DNA of 64,000 nucleotides from Pseudomonas sp. RIT409. GTDB taxonomy: Bacteria > Pseudomonadota > Gammaproteobacteria > Pseudomonadales > Pseudomonadaceae. The notes beneath the pieces are model-generated. The model was not told the origin of the DNA, did not search any database, and saw only the letters and a list, made by a program, of their open reading frames with translations. Shown one piece after another: positions 44,464-52,493 of the stretch (position 1 is its first letter; each line of letters starts with the position of its first letter). Location of the stretch: contig NZ_QARE02000012.1 in assembly GCF_003052515.2 (NCBI RefSeq), positions 1 to 64,000 of the forward strand, in the 5' to 3' direction. The position numbers and the translations under genes are program-made.

Positions 44464-45266
44464 GGGATGACCTGCGCGCGAGGGGTGAGGCTGCGGTTGA
44501 ACCACGGTTTGAGAAATTGCTGCAGACGCTCGGTCTCCGGGGCGTTGAACAGCGGTTCGGGGGCGCCGGTCTCGACGATGCGTCCGGCCTCCATGAAGAC
44601 CACCTGTGACGAAATCTGCGCCGCGAAGCTCATTTCGTGGGTCACCATGACCATGGTCATGCCGTCGTCGGCCAGGCTGCGAATCACCTGCAGCACTTCC
44701 TCGACCAGTTCCGGGTCCAGTGCCGACGTCGGTTCGTCCAGTAGCATCAGACGGGGCTTGACCGCCAGCGCTCTGGCAATCCCGACCCGTTGTTGCTGGC
44801 CGCCGGACAGCCGGGCAGGGTAGGCGTCGGCCTTGGCGCTCAGGCCGACCCGACCCAAGGCCAGATCGGCCAGGGTGCGGGCCTCATCCTTGGCCATCTT
44901 TTTGCCCAGCACCAAGGGCGCCATGACGTTTTGGCGCACCGTCATGTGCGGCCACAGGTTGAATTGCTGGAACACCATCGATACCGGATGGCGGACTTCG
45001 TCGACCCTGGCCTCGCTGTCACAGTCAGCGGCCGCACGCCCGGTGCCGCTGTAGCCCAATAACTGGCCGTCGATCCAGACTTCGCCTTCATCGTAGCGTT
45101 CCAGAAAGTTCATGCAGCGCAGGGCGGTGGTCTTGCCCGAGCCAGAGGGGCCGATCAGCGAGACGATTTCTCCGGGGGACACCCGCAGGTCGAAGCCGCT
45201 GAGCACGCGATGGGCGCCGTAGGATTTGCCGACACCGCGCAGCTCGAGAAGGGGCAGGTTACTCAT
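44460..45266 (-). CDS. Polar amino acid ABC transporter ATP-binding protein
   Basis: The 268-residue ATPase has Walker A GPSGSGKTT, Q-loop QQFNLWPHM, signature LSGGQQQRVGIARAL, Walker B LMLLDEP and the switch histidine in MVTHEM. The length and SxALDPELV sequence fit the HisP/GlnQ class. An insertion of about 15 residues (GTGRAAADCDSEARVDEVR) after Walker A distinguishes it from GlnQ. It is 3 bases from the permease gene upstream and overlaps the amidohydrolase gene downstream. Confidence 0.93.
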   Translation of the reverse strand: MSNLPLLELRGVGKSYGAHRVLSGFDLRVSPGEIVSLIGPSGSGKTTALRCMNFLERYDEGEVWIDGQLLGYSGTGRAAADCDSEARVDEVRHPVSMVFQQFNLWPHMTVRQNVMAPLVLGKKMAKDEARTLADLALGRVGLSAKADAYPARLSGGQQQRVGIARALAVKPRLMLLDEPTSALDPELVEEVLQVIRSLADDGMTMVMVTHEMSFAAQISSQVVFMEAGRIVETGAPEPLFNAPETERLQQFLKPWFNRSLTPRAQVIP

Positions 45267-45269
45267 AGG

Positions 45270-45917
45270 TCAACCTCGCAAATGACGGGTCATGCGCTGG
45301 CCCAGGGCGCGAGCCAGGGCGGCGACGGTGGACGTCAGCAGCCAGTAGCTCAACACCAGCAAGGCGTAGGGCATCACGTAGGAAAAAGTGGTGGAGACGA
45401 TGCGCCCGGCCGTCAGGGTCAGCTCGGGAACGGTGATGATCGACGTCACCGCGCTTTCCTTGATCGTCAGGATCACCTGATTGCCCAGCAGGGGCAGGGC
45501 GAAGGCCATGGCCTGAGGCGCCTGGATGTGCCAGAACACCCCGCGCTGGGAAATGCCGTGGGCCCGCGCCGCTTCCACTTGGCCGAGGGGAACGCTGGCC
45601 CAGGCCGAGCGAAACAGCTCGGCGAAATAAGCGCCGCTGTAAACCGCCAGGGACAGAATGCTGGCTTCCACCGCCTCCAGCCGCAGGCCGATGACCGGCA
45701 GGCCGAAGTAGATGATTGCCAGTTGAGCCAGAAACGGCGTGCCTCGGACCAGCCAGACATAGGCACGGTAGAGCGCGGCGAAACCGGGCAGCGCCAAACG
45801 CAACGCGTTGAACGCGAACCCCAGGACCAGACCGGCTCCGGCCGCGGCCAAGCTGATGCCCAGCGTCACCAGCAAGGCTGTGCCGAAGTCCGGTAGGTAG
45901 CTCATTAATTCATGCAT
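45270..45917 (-). CDS. Polar amino acid ABC transporter permease
   Basis: The 215-residue permease has five or six helices and the HisM/GlnP-class EAA loop GQVEAARAHGISQRGVFWHIQAPQAM, preceded by LVRGTPFLAQLAIIYFGLP. ATG at 45917 overlaps the stop of the preceding permease by one base (TGATG). Together the two permeases form the heterodimeric channel. Confidence 0.92.
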   Translation of the reverse strand: MHELMSYLPDFGTALLVTLGISLAAAGAGLVLGFAFNALRLALPGFAALYRAYVWLVRGTPFLAQLAIIYFGLPVIGLRLEAVEASILSLAVYSGAYFAELFRSAWASVPLGQVEAARAHGISQRGVFWHIQAPQAMAFALPLLGNQVILTIKESAVTSIITVPELTLTAGRIVSTTFSYVMPYALLVLSYWLLTSTVAALARALGQRMTRHLRG

Positions 45918-46576
45918 CAGGTGCGCTCCCGCCAACGGCGTTCCAGCAGGCTGCCCAGCAGGCTCAACAGGCTGGTCAGCGCCAGGTAAAACACGGCCAT
46001 CACCAGGTACACCTCAAGCGGGCGGTAGGTTTGGGAGACCAGTTGCTGGCTGACCCGCATCAGGTCGGTGATGGAGATGACCGAGACCACCGCAGACACC
46101 TTGATGACGTCGATCAGTTCGGAGATCAGCGCCGGGGACGTTAGCCGCAGGACTTGGGGCAGCTGAATGTGAACCAGCGTGTTGAACCTGCCGAGGGCGA
46201 ATACGGAGGCAGCCTCCATCTGGCCCTTGGGGATGGCCGCAAATCCGCTGCTGAGGATCTGCGACTGATAGGCCGCCGTGTTCAGCGCCAGCGCCGCTGC
46301 GCCAGCCACCATCGGCGGCACGTCCAGGCCGAGCGCCGAGGGCAGGTAGAACAGCAACAGCAGTTGGGCGAGCACGGGCGTTCCGCGAAAGAAACTGACG
46401 TACACCCGGGTAAAGGCCACGCCGCCGCGACTGCGCCCGTGGGCCAATAGATGAAGCAGAACCCCGAGCACGAAGCCCAGCAGCATCCCGACGGTGCACA
46501 ACCACAGAGTGGTCAGCGCGCCGTCAAGCAAGGCGGGCCCATACAACGCCAAACGGCTGCCGAAATCGTTCATCAT
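45917..46576 (-). CDS. Polar amino acid ABC transporter permease
   Basis: The 219-residue permease has the same class features: FFRGTPVLAQLLLLFYLPS and the EAA loop GQMEAASVFALGRFNTLVHIQLPQVLRLT. It lies 7 bases after the binding-protein gene. The start may be either of two consecutive ATGs (46576 or 46573). Confidence 0.92.
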   Translation of the reverse strand: MMNDFGSRLALYGPALLDGALTTLWLCTVGMLLGFVLGVLLHLLAHGRSRGGVAFTRVYVSFFRGTPVLAQLLLLFYLPSALGLDVPPMVAGAAALALNTAAYQSQILSSGFAAIPKGQMEAASVFALGRFNTLVHIQLPQVLRLTSPALISELIDVIKVSAVVSVISITDLMRVSQQLVSQTYRPLEVYLVMAVFYLALTSLLSLLGSLLERRWRERT

Positions 46577-46583
46577 CGGCGGC

Positions 46584-47432
46584 TCAAATGGTGGGGACCG
46601 GCATGGCGTCGGTCGGCAAGTCCATGGTGAAGCCGAACCATTTTTCCTGAAGCTTCTTCAGCGTGCCGTCTTGACTGGCCCGCGCGATGCCGTCGCTGAA
46701 CAGTTTGACCAGCGACGCGCTGTCCGCGTCTTTGCGACCGACCCAGCCGAAATACGTGGTCGGGCCGACCATTTCTGGCAACGTGGCGAACAGCCCTGGC
46801 CGTGCTTTCATCAACGGGCCCAGGTTGGACAGCGACTGTGCGACGCCGTCGAGGCGGCCGTTGGCGAGGTCGGCATAGGCTTCGTCGAAACTCACGTATT
46901 CCTTGATGCGCTTGATGCCCGGCTGGCCTTCACCCTTGAGTTTGACGTCCAGCGCTTGCAGCACGGCCAGTTGGCCGGAACCCGCCTGCGAGCCGATCAC
47001 CCGGCCATTCAAGTCGGCCAGGGTGTTGATGTGGCTGTCGTCGGCGCGCTTGAGCAGCGCCACGGTGGATTCGGCAATCGGCACGGTGAACGCGAACTGA
47101 TCGAAACGGGCCTTGTTAACCGTAACCGAAGTCACCACGAAGTCGAACTTGCTGCTGTCCAGCCCCGGCAGGATGCCCTGGAAGGGCAGGTCCAATTGCC
47201 GGACTTTCACACCCGGCAGGTCCGCATCGAGGACGTAGTGCATCAGGTCGGCGCCGTAGCCGACGATCTTGCCGTTCTCCACCGATTCGAAGGGCGCAAA
47301 GCGCGCCTCGGTGGCCACCACGATTTCATGTTTCTGCTTGATCCGTTGCAGCAGATCATCGGCATGGGCCATGGACAGGGTGCACAGTGTGACCAACGAT
47401 AAGGACAAGGCTTTGAGCGTGAAACGAATCAT
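46584..47432 (-). CDS. Amino acid ABC transporter substrate-binding protein (family 3)
   Basis: The 282-residue protein has a signal peptide (TLKALSLSLVTLCTLSMAHA) and the family 3 fold. EIVVATEARFAPFESVENGKIVGYGADLMHYV is the typical first lobe, FDFVVTSVTVNKARFDQFAFTVPI the ligand-clasping segment, and LNGRVIGSQAGSG the second lobe. The usual GFD...D pattern is GYGADLM here, and the carboxylate-binding arginine position is altered (SVTVNKAR). Ligand may be a modified amino acid, consistent with the downstream amidohydrolase. Confidence 0.9.
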   Translation of the reverse strand: MIRFTLKALSLSLVTLCTLSMAHADDLLQRIKQKHEIVVATEARFAPFESVENGKIVGYGADLMHYVLDADLPGVKVRQLDLPFQGILPGLDSSKFDFVVTSVTVNKARFDQFAFTVPIAESTVALLKRADDSHINTLADLNGRVIGSQAGSGQLAVLQALDVKLKGEGQPGIKRIKEYVSFDEAYADLANGRLDGVAQSLSNLGPLMKARPGLFATLPEMVGPTTYFGWVGRKDADSASLVKLFSDGIARASQDGTLKKLQEKWFGFTMDLPTDAMPVPTI

Positions 47433-47463
47433 TCGGTAATCCCCTTGAATGGACCGTATTTTT

Positions 47464-47480
47464 ATTCAAGTAACTTGAAT
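47464..47480. promoter_or_regulatory. Palindrome upstream of the amino acid/amidohydrolase operon
   Basis: ATTCAAGTAACTTGAAT is a perfect 17-base palindrome (8-base arms around one base), 32 bases upstream of the binding-protein start. A second perfect inverted repeat, GGCATG/CATGCC, lies at 47492-47506. The first is AT-rich and symmetric as expected for an XRE or GntR operator; the XRE-cupin gene at the end of the operon is the natural candidate. Confidence 0.6.
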
Positions 47481-47661
47481 GAAATTACAAAGGCATGAAG
47501 CATGCCAACCCGTCAGGGCCGTTGAACTGGGGTTAAGGGAGGTATGCGCGGGCCGCCGTTGCCCCGAATCTGCGCAAGGAGCGGGGAATTGCGTCGATGT
47601 GGTGCATCGGTGAGCCAGAGGTCCGGCGCGCGACGCGCCGTGCCGCCGGGACGAGGTGGGA

Positions 47662-48444
47662 TCAGTTCAGGCAGTTGACGTGCTTTTTGAGCGTGCGGCG
47701 CACGTAGTAGTCGAAAGCGGCGCTATGACGTGTGGGACGGGATACCCAATCGTGGGCTTCACGGCCCAGGTGCGGGGGGATGGGGCGGATCTGCCCTGCA
47801 GCCATCGCCAGCAGTTGCAGCTTGGCTGCCCTTTCCATCAGGATCGACAGCACACAGGCCTCTTCGACGCTGACGCCGGTCGAGAGCTGGCCGTGGTGGG
47901 AGAGCAGGATCGTGCGCTTGTCACCGAGGGCACCGGAAATGATTTCACCTTCCTCGTTGCCCACGGGCACCCCCGGCCAATCCTTGAGAAACGCACAGTC
48001 CTCGTACAGGGGAGTAAGGTCCATGTGCGACACTTCCAGCGGCACCTCCAACATCGACAATGCCGCGACATGTGTCGGGTGGGTGTGAATGATGCACTGC
48101 GCATCGGGCCGCGCGCGGTAGACCCACGTGTGAAAGCGGTTGGCCGGATTGGGCATGCCGTGGCCTTCCACGACGTCGAGGTCTTCATTGACCAACAGCA
48201 GGTTGCTGGCGGTGACTTCATCGAAGCCCAGCCCCAATGCTTGAGTGTAAAAGGTGCCGGGTATCGAGCCGCGAGCGGTGATCTGCCCCGCGAGGCCCGC
48301 GTCGTGACCGTTTTCGAACAGAATGCGGCAGGTCAACGCCAGCTTCTGGCGCAGGGTCCAGTCGCCGGCTTTTAACGTACTATCCATCTGCGCGTTGGAG
48401 CGCGTCATCAGTTGTGCTTTGGAGAGGTCCAGTGTCTTGGCCAT
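47662..48444 (-). CDS. Class II aldolase/adducin-family protein
   Basis: The 260-residue enzyme has the class II aldolase fold with zinc ligands in IIHTHPTHVAALS and LLSHHGQLSTG, and LAGQITARG in place of the usual GN[IV]S.R substrate loop. Family members include fuculose-phosphate aldolase, 3-oxo-tetronate 4-phosphate decarboxylase and non-catalytic homologues. ATG at 48444 follows GAGG with 7-base spacing. It is divergent from an XRE-cupin gene with an operator-like palindrome between them. Substrate unknown. Confidence 0.87.
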   Translation of the reverse strand: MAKTLDLSKAQLMTRSNAQMDSTLKAGDWTLRQKLALTCRILFENGHDAGLAGQITARGSIPGTFYTQALGLGFDEVTASNLLLVNEDLDVVEGHGMPNPANRFHTWVYRARPDAQCIIHTHPTHVAALSMLEVPLEVSHMDLTPLYEDCAFLKDWPGVPVGNEEGEIISGALGDKRTILLSHHGQLSTGVSVEEACVLSILMERAAKLQLLAMAAGQIRPIPPHLGREAHDWVSRPTRHSAAFDYYVRRTLKKHVNCLN

Positions 48445-48519
48445 GGGCATGCCTCGGCGCGAATGTTCATATGAAGCGCGTTCGAGTCGAACGCTGCGTG
48501 AATGACACAAATTCATACT

Positions 48520-48538
48520 AATGACACAAGGTGTCATT
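48520..48538. promoter_or_regulatory. Perfect operator-like inverted repeat between aldolase and XRE-cupin genes
   Basis: AATGACAC and GTGTCATT form a perfect inverted repeat with a 3-base spacer, 42 bases before the regulator start. An extra direct half-site AATGACAC occurs at 48501-48508, 19 bases (about two helical turns) away. The position between divergent genes suggests the XRE-cupin protein binds here and controls both genes. Confidence 0.65.
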
Positions 48539-48579
48539 GACAACGCACCCGTTTACCGTCTGACGGAAAAGATCGATCC

Positions 48580-49137
48580 ATGTCCATCCGCTTGAAGCTG
48601 CTGCGAAAAAAAATGGGCGTCACCCTCGAAGCGTTGGCCGAACGCTCGGGCATGACCAAAAGCTACCTGTCCAAGGTCGAGCGGGGGCTCAACACGCCGT
48701 CGATTGCCACCGCGCTGAAGCTGGCCAGAGCGCTGCACGTCAATGTCGAAGCATTGTTCAGCGAGGCCGATGCTGACCCGGACGCTTACAGCCTGGTGCG
48801 CCGCGACCAGCGCCAACTGCTCGGACGCCCCGAGCAGGACGCGGCTTATGCGATGTTGGCCCGCCCGATGAGCGACCACAACTTGCTGCCGTTCATGCTG
48901 TGGCCCCCCTTCGACTTTGCCGGCACCACTTTCAAGGAGCATAGGGGCGAGGAATTTCTGTTCGTCCATGAGGGGCGGGTCGAAGTGGATTTCATGAGCG
49001 AAACCGTGATTCTCGAGCGCGGCGATGCCTTGCACTTCAATGCACAGAAACCCCACCGCCTACGGTCACTGGGCGACGTCCAGGCGCAGTTGCTGGTGGT
49101 GGTGCACAGTGAACCGGACGATTCGGCCACACGGTGA
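48580..49137 (+). CDS. XRE-family regulator with cupin domain
   Basis: The 185-residue protein has an XRE helix-turn-helix (RLKLLRKKMGVTLEALAERSGMTKSYLSKVERGLNTPSIATALKLA, residues 4-49) and a cupin domain (HRGEEFLFVHEGRVEVDFM to LHFNAQKPHRLRS). The SYLSKVERG recognition helix is of the PuuR/SutR type. It is divergent from the class II aldolase gene and convergent, 9 bases apart, with the oxidoreductase gene at 49147-50019. It should regulate its divergent neighbour. Confidence 0.9.
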   Translation: MSIRLKLLRKKMGVTLEALAERSGMTKSYLSKVERGLNTPSIATALKLARALHVNVEALFSEADADPDAYSLVRRDQRQLLGRPEQDAAYAMLARPMSDHNLLPFMLWPPFDFAGTTFKEHRGEEFLFVHEGRVEVDFMSETVILERGDALHFNAQKPHRLRSLGDVQAQLLVVVHSEPDDSATR

Positions 49138-49146
49138 ATCCCGGCT

Positions 49147-50019
49147 TCAGGCCGGGTTCCGGCGCTCCATGACTTCAGCCAGCACGGCCAGATCCTTCTC
49201 GCCATCGCCCTCGGCGACCGCTTCACGCAGATGGCGCTGAACCACCTCAGCGCCGGGTAGGGTGACGTTCACCTGGCGGGCAGCGGCCAGGATCAAATCG
49301 ACATCTTTGAGCCCGAGCACGGCCTTGAACGCGGCGGGCTCGTAACGGCGTTCACCGATCAGCGCGCCATAGCCCGAGTACACCGGGCCGGTGAAGATCG
49401 TGTTGGAGACCAGGTCCACCAGGTCCGCAGGTTTGAGCCCGTGTCGGCTGACGAGCACAGCCGCTTCGCCCATCGCCTCCACCGCGGCCACCAGCAGGAA
49501 ATTGGTCGCCAGCTTCATGGTATTGGCGGCCGAGGCTTTTTCGCCCAGACGCCAAGTCTTGCGACCGATCAGATCAAGCAGCGGCTGCACCTTGTCGATG
49601 GCCTGTGCAGGGCCAGCAGCCAGGATGTTCAGTTGCCCAGCGGCTGCGACATTCGGGCGGCCCAGCACCGGGGCGGCAATGTAGTCAATGCCTTGAGCGC
49701 GGTGCAGTTCGGCCAGTTCATCGGCGAAGTCGACGGCGATGGTCGCGAGGTTGACGTGGATCAAGGGGCCTTTGAGCCGTGACAGCAGGCCCGAGTCCAG
49801 CACGACTGCGCGCAGGGCCTTGTCGTCAGCGAGCATGCTGAACACGACCTCGGCAGCGAATGCCTCACCCGGATCGGCGACTGCGTGGGCACCGAGCTCG
49901 ACCAGCGGCCGCGCGGCGTCAGGGGAGCGGTTCCAGACCTGCACAGTGTGCCCGCCTTTGATCAGGTTGGCGGCAATCGCCTGGCCCATGTTGCCCAGGC
50001 CAATAAAACCAATGTTCAT
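49147..50019 (-). CDS. NAD(P)-dependent beta-hydroxyacid dehydrogenase (3-hydroxyisobutyrate DH family)
   Basis: The 290-residue protein has an N-terminal Rossmann fold with MNIGFIGLGNMGQAIAANL, the substrate motif APVLGRPNVAAAGQL, the catalytic lysine in SAANTMKLATNF, and LKDVDLILAAA. The APV-GRP variant and the TMKL..NF segment resemble GLYR/succinic-semialdehyde-reductase-like members rather than MmsB. It may act with the class II aldolase on a short hydroxy acid, but an independent role is equally possible. Confidence 0.87.
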   Translation of the reverse strand: MNIGFIGLGNMGQAIAANLIKGGHTVQVWNRSPDAARPLVELGAHAVADPGEAFAAEVVFSMLADDKALRAVVLDSGLLSRLKGPLIHVNLATIAVDFADELAELHRAQGIDYIAAPVLGRPNVAAAGQLNILAAGPAQAIDKVQPLLDLIGRKTWRLGEKASAANTMKLATNFLLVAAVEAMGEAAVLVSRHGLKPADLVDLVSNTIFTGPVYSGYGALIGERRYEPAAFKAVLGLKDVDLILAAARQVNVTLPGAEVVQRHLREAVAEGDGEKDLAVLAEVMERRNPA

Positions 50020-50116
50020 TCGCGTGCTCTCCAGTTGTGATGACGATGGGGACTGACTGTAGCACTGAGATCCGACGCGGGTGGTTTCGCGTGAGTGTAA
50101 TGAAGGCGACCTCGAG

Positions 50117-50629
50117 TCATCGGTCAAAGCAGAACAGCAGGCTTTCCGGCTGACCGGGAACGTCATCCAGCACGCCGCACGGTTTCATACCAAGCTTCAC
50201 GAGAACCTTGATCGATGCTGCGTGATCAGGGCGCACCACGGCCCACACACGCCGGACCTCGGGCCTGGCGAAGGCGTGGTCGAGCGCCTGCCTGCCCATC
50301 TCGGTGGCGTAGCCCTGGCCCCATGCTTCAGGGGCGAAGCGGTAGCCCAGGTTGAGACGCAGCTCGCCCAAATAATCGTAGTGCGCCACCCCACCGAAAC
50401 CAATCACGTGCTCGGGGGTGTGTTGCACGGCGATCGCCCACCAGCCGAACCCGTGTCGTTGCCAGTGTTCAATCCAGTGGGCGAGCAGGGCGTGCGCTTG
50501 CTCGACCGATTTCATCGGCCCGGCGGGGTTGAATGACTGGGTGCGTGGGTCGCTGTAAATGGCGAACAATCGGGCGGCATCATCGGCTGTCGGCGGTCGG
50601 TAGATGAGTCGGGCGCTGGGCGTTGTCAT
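50117..50629 (-). CDS. GNAT N-acetyltransferase, RimJ/RimL type
   Basis: The 170-residue product has RimL-like features: IYRPPTADDAARLFAIYSDPRTQSF at the N-terminus, GFGGVAHY, then LNLGYRFAPEAWGQGYATEMGRQALDHAF with the acetyl-CoA loop, and DHAASIKVLVKLGMKPCGVL at the C-terminus. Many members acetylate ribosomal proteins, others antibiotics or amino acids. ATG at 50629 fits the family length; the upstream extension to 50782 has no similarity. Confidence 0.88.
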   Translation of the reverse strand: MTTPSARLIYRPPTADDAARLFAIYSDPRTQSFNPAGPMKSVEQAHALLAHWIEHWQRHGFGWWAIAVQHTPEHVIGFGGVAHYDYLGELRLNLGYRFAPEAWGQGYATEMGRQALDHAFARPEVRRVWAVVRPDHAASIKVLVKLGMKPCGVLDDVPGQPESLLFCFDR

Positions 50630-50821
50630 GGGGAGGCTTCGAGTGGTGGGCAGGCCGCCCAACCTACCATTTCGTGAGGCCAAGCGGCACGGCCTTCGAC
50701 CTAGGGGGGATGCAGTCAGAGTATTCGGCGCTCGCTTTGGATGGCCGATCCGATCTGCGGGTGATCGTCGCTGTCTCGGCATCTGAATCGGACGCGCCGG
50801 TAATTAGAGCATTGATTGAAC

Positions 50822-50844
50822 GGCAGGGCTCTCGAAGCCCTGCC
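50822..50844 (-). terminator. Probable terminator after the small Gly/Ser-rich gene
   Basis: GGCAGGGCT and AGCCCTGCC form a perfect 9-base stem with a 5-base loop, 69 bases after the stop of the minus-strand gene at 50913. The following sequence on the minus strand (GTTCAAT) is only weakly T-rich, so termination is likely but not certain. Confidence 0.5.
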
Positions 50845-50912
50845 AGCGCGCCGCGCTTGCTTGAATGGAGAAGCCAGCGTCAATGCGTTGATCCAGCTGC
50901 ATGCCGCAACCG

Positions 50913-51260
50913 TTAGCCGCCCGCTCCGCCGGCACTGGAGGAGCCGCCGCTTGAACCGCTCGAACCACTGCCTGTCGAGCCGCTGCCCGTGGTGTCCCCG
51001 CCAGGCAGGTCCACACCGTTGCTGCCGCCGGTGCCATTGCTCATCGAACTGGAATTCATGCCTCGACGGATCCCCATGGCCGGATCGCCCTTGTCCATGT
51101 CGGTGCCTTGGCGCTGGATGTCGTTGCCTTGGGTGCGTGGGTCGAGGCCGGTCTGAGAGGGGGGGGCGCCCATCTCGGGAGTGGCCGATCCGGCCAGTGC
51201 GGTGGCCGATCCACATACCAGAACGCAGCCCAGCGTCAGTGCAGCAAATGAGGTCTTCAT
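50913..51260 (-). CDS. Small exported Gly/Ser-rich protein
   Basis: The 115-residue product has a signal peptide (KTSFAALTLGCVLVCGSATALA) and a mature region with a charged middle (GLDPRTQGNDIQRQGTDMDKGDPAMGIRRGMNSSS) followed by a Gly/Ser/Thr tail ending SSAGGAGG. No known domain. The DMDKGDPAMGIRRGM part looks conserved rather than purely low-complexity. It shares style with the protein at 41355-41648. Function unknown. Confidence 0.65.
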   Translation of the reverse strand: MKTSFAALTLGCVLVCGSATALAGSATPEMGAPPSQTGLDPRTQGNDIQRQGTDMDKGDPAMGIRRGMNSSSMSNGTGGSNGVDLPGGDTTGSGSTGSGSSGSSGGSSSAGGAGG

Positions 51261-51505
51261 CGTGTGATCTCCGTGTCTTGGGTCCTGTTCTCCGTTGGGC
51301 GTTCCAGGATCGGATTAAGTGCCATCACGGCGACAAGCGGCAGTCGTTGGAAGAACCCCCTGCAGAATTCACGTCTGCAACCGCAATGCGAGAAGGGAAG
51401 CTGGGCCGCGGAGGACGCTGTGCAAAAAATTTGCATATTCAGAGGCTTAGTGTGAAAAAAGCCGTTGACACACTTTGGAATATCCGTAGAATGCCGCCTC
51501 ACAGC

Positions 51506-51582
51506 AGGCACGTAGCTCAGTTGGTTAGAGCACCACCTTGACATGGTGGGGGTCGTTGGTTCGAGTCCAATCGCGCCTACCA
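51506..51582 (+). tRNA. tRNA-Val (anticodon GAC)
   Basis: The 77-base gene folds as a full cloverleaf: D-arm GCTCAGTTGGTTAGAGC, anticodon stem CCACC/GGTGG with loop TTGACAT (anticodon GAC), T-arm with GGTTCGAGTCC, and encoded 3' CCA. The acceptor stem AGGCACG/CGCGCCT has one A-C mismatch at the fifth pair. The anticodon arm, variable loop and T-arm are nearly those of E. coli valV/valW. The region just upstream (TTGACA at 51465) gives a good -35 box for its promoter. Confidence 0.95.
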
Positions 51583-51612
51583 AACAAAATCCGCTCTGCT
51601 GGGCGGTGTCGA

Positions 51613-51645
51613 AAAGGGCGAATCCTATGATTCGCCCTTTTTTTT
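51613..51645 (+). terminator. Rho-independent terminator of tRNA-Val
   Basis: AAAGGGCGAATC and GATTCGCCCTTT form a perfect 12-base stem with the loop CTAT, followed by five more T residues. It lies 30 bases after the tRNA and is the strongest terminator in the window. Confidence 0.92.
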
Positions 51646-51826
51646 ATTGCGGCGATTCGTGCCGTGCTCTCCCTTCCCAAAGCCCCACTCGTCGGGCTTC
51701 GACCGCGCCGTTCCGATCCTGAGGCGCTTTCTTCCATCGAAAAAAATCCTGAATTTTCAAGCTGTCGGCTGGACCTTTTGCCACGATGCGCGATCATGAG
51801 TGCATGGTTATCCAAAGGAGGTGCTT

Positions 51827-52384
51827 ATGTTAAGTCGGTCACTGACCCTCGCCGCGCTGTTGGCCGTTGCCACTCCCCTGCTGGCGGCCGATGCCGATAC
51901 ACCACTGGCTCAGGAGCGCGGCAAGGCTCGTCCGTTGATCATCATTGCCTCGAGTTCGGTCGACCCGACGCTCACCAGCCTCAAAAAGCAGTTCGATGAA
52001 CCGGCCAACAAAGAAGGCTTCGCCAAGCGCAGCATGGTGCTGTACACCGTCGTCGGGCTCGCCGGTCAGCGTAATGGCAAGGAAATGGACGCTCAGTCGA
52101 CCATGGCACTCATTCGCGAGCTCAAGCTCGGCGTTCTGGACAAGGATCAGGCGCAAGTCATCCTGGTGGGCAAGGACGGCGAGAAGAAGATCGACCATAA
52201 AGGCCCCATCGATCCCAAGGAAATCTTCAGCACCATCGATCAGATGCCGATGGCCGAGAAGGAAGCGGCTGCACCGGCCCCCGCGCCTCCTGCCGCCGAA
52301 CCCAAGGCCGCTTCCCAAAGTGGCAAGCCGACCAAGGCAGGCAAAGGTGCGCCCGCGGCACCCCCGCCTGGCCTGGATGACTGA
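51827..52384 (+). CDS. DUF4174 domain protein, exported
   Basis: The 185-residue protein has a signal peptide ending LLA-AD, a DUF4174 domain (RPLIIIASSSVDPTLTSLKKQF, then MVLYTVVGLAGQRNGKEMD, QVILVGKDGEKKIDHKGPIDPKEIFSTIDQMPM), and a 40-residue alanine/proline/lysine-rich tail. DUF4174 has a thioredoxin-like appearance but no CxxC here, so redox activity is unlikely. The ribosome site AAAGGAGGTG before the ATG at 51827 is close to perfect, implying strong expression. Confidence 0.8.
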   Translation: MLSRSLTLAALLAVATPLLAADADTPLAQERGKARPLIIIASSSVDPTLTSLKKQFDEPANKEGFAKRSMVLYTVVGLAGQRNGKEMDAQSTMALIRELKLGVLDKDQAQVILVGKDGEKKIDHKGPIDPKEIFSTIDQMPMAEKEAAAPAPAPPAAEPKAASQSGKPTKAGKGAPAAPPPGLDD

Positions 52385-52493
52385 ATGTCGGCTAGCGTCT
52401 GGTCAGCATTGCCGCACCCTCGATCCTGTCGCGGAACTTCGGCGGGGTGCGCCTTGCTGTTAAGATCGCTCCTTTTCGAGTGAAAGGACTGTC

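Noticed and set aside
43087..44823. 578-residue plus-strand open frame opposite the DUF1989 and M20 genes
   Set aside because: Antisense to well-supported genes; Gln/His/Arg-rich composition typical of shadow frames.
49147..50019. Reading the aldolase, XRE-cupin and oxidoreductase genes as one tetronate pathway
   Set aside because: The oxidoreductase is on the minus strand beyond the plus-strand regulator with no shared operator, and no tetronate kinase or isomerase gene is nearby.
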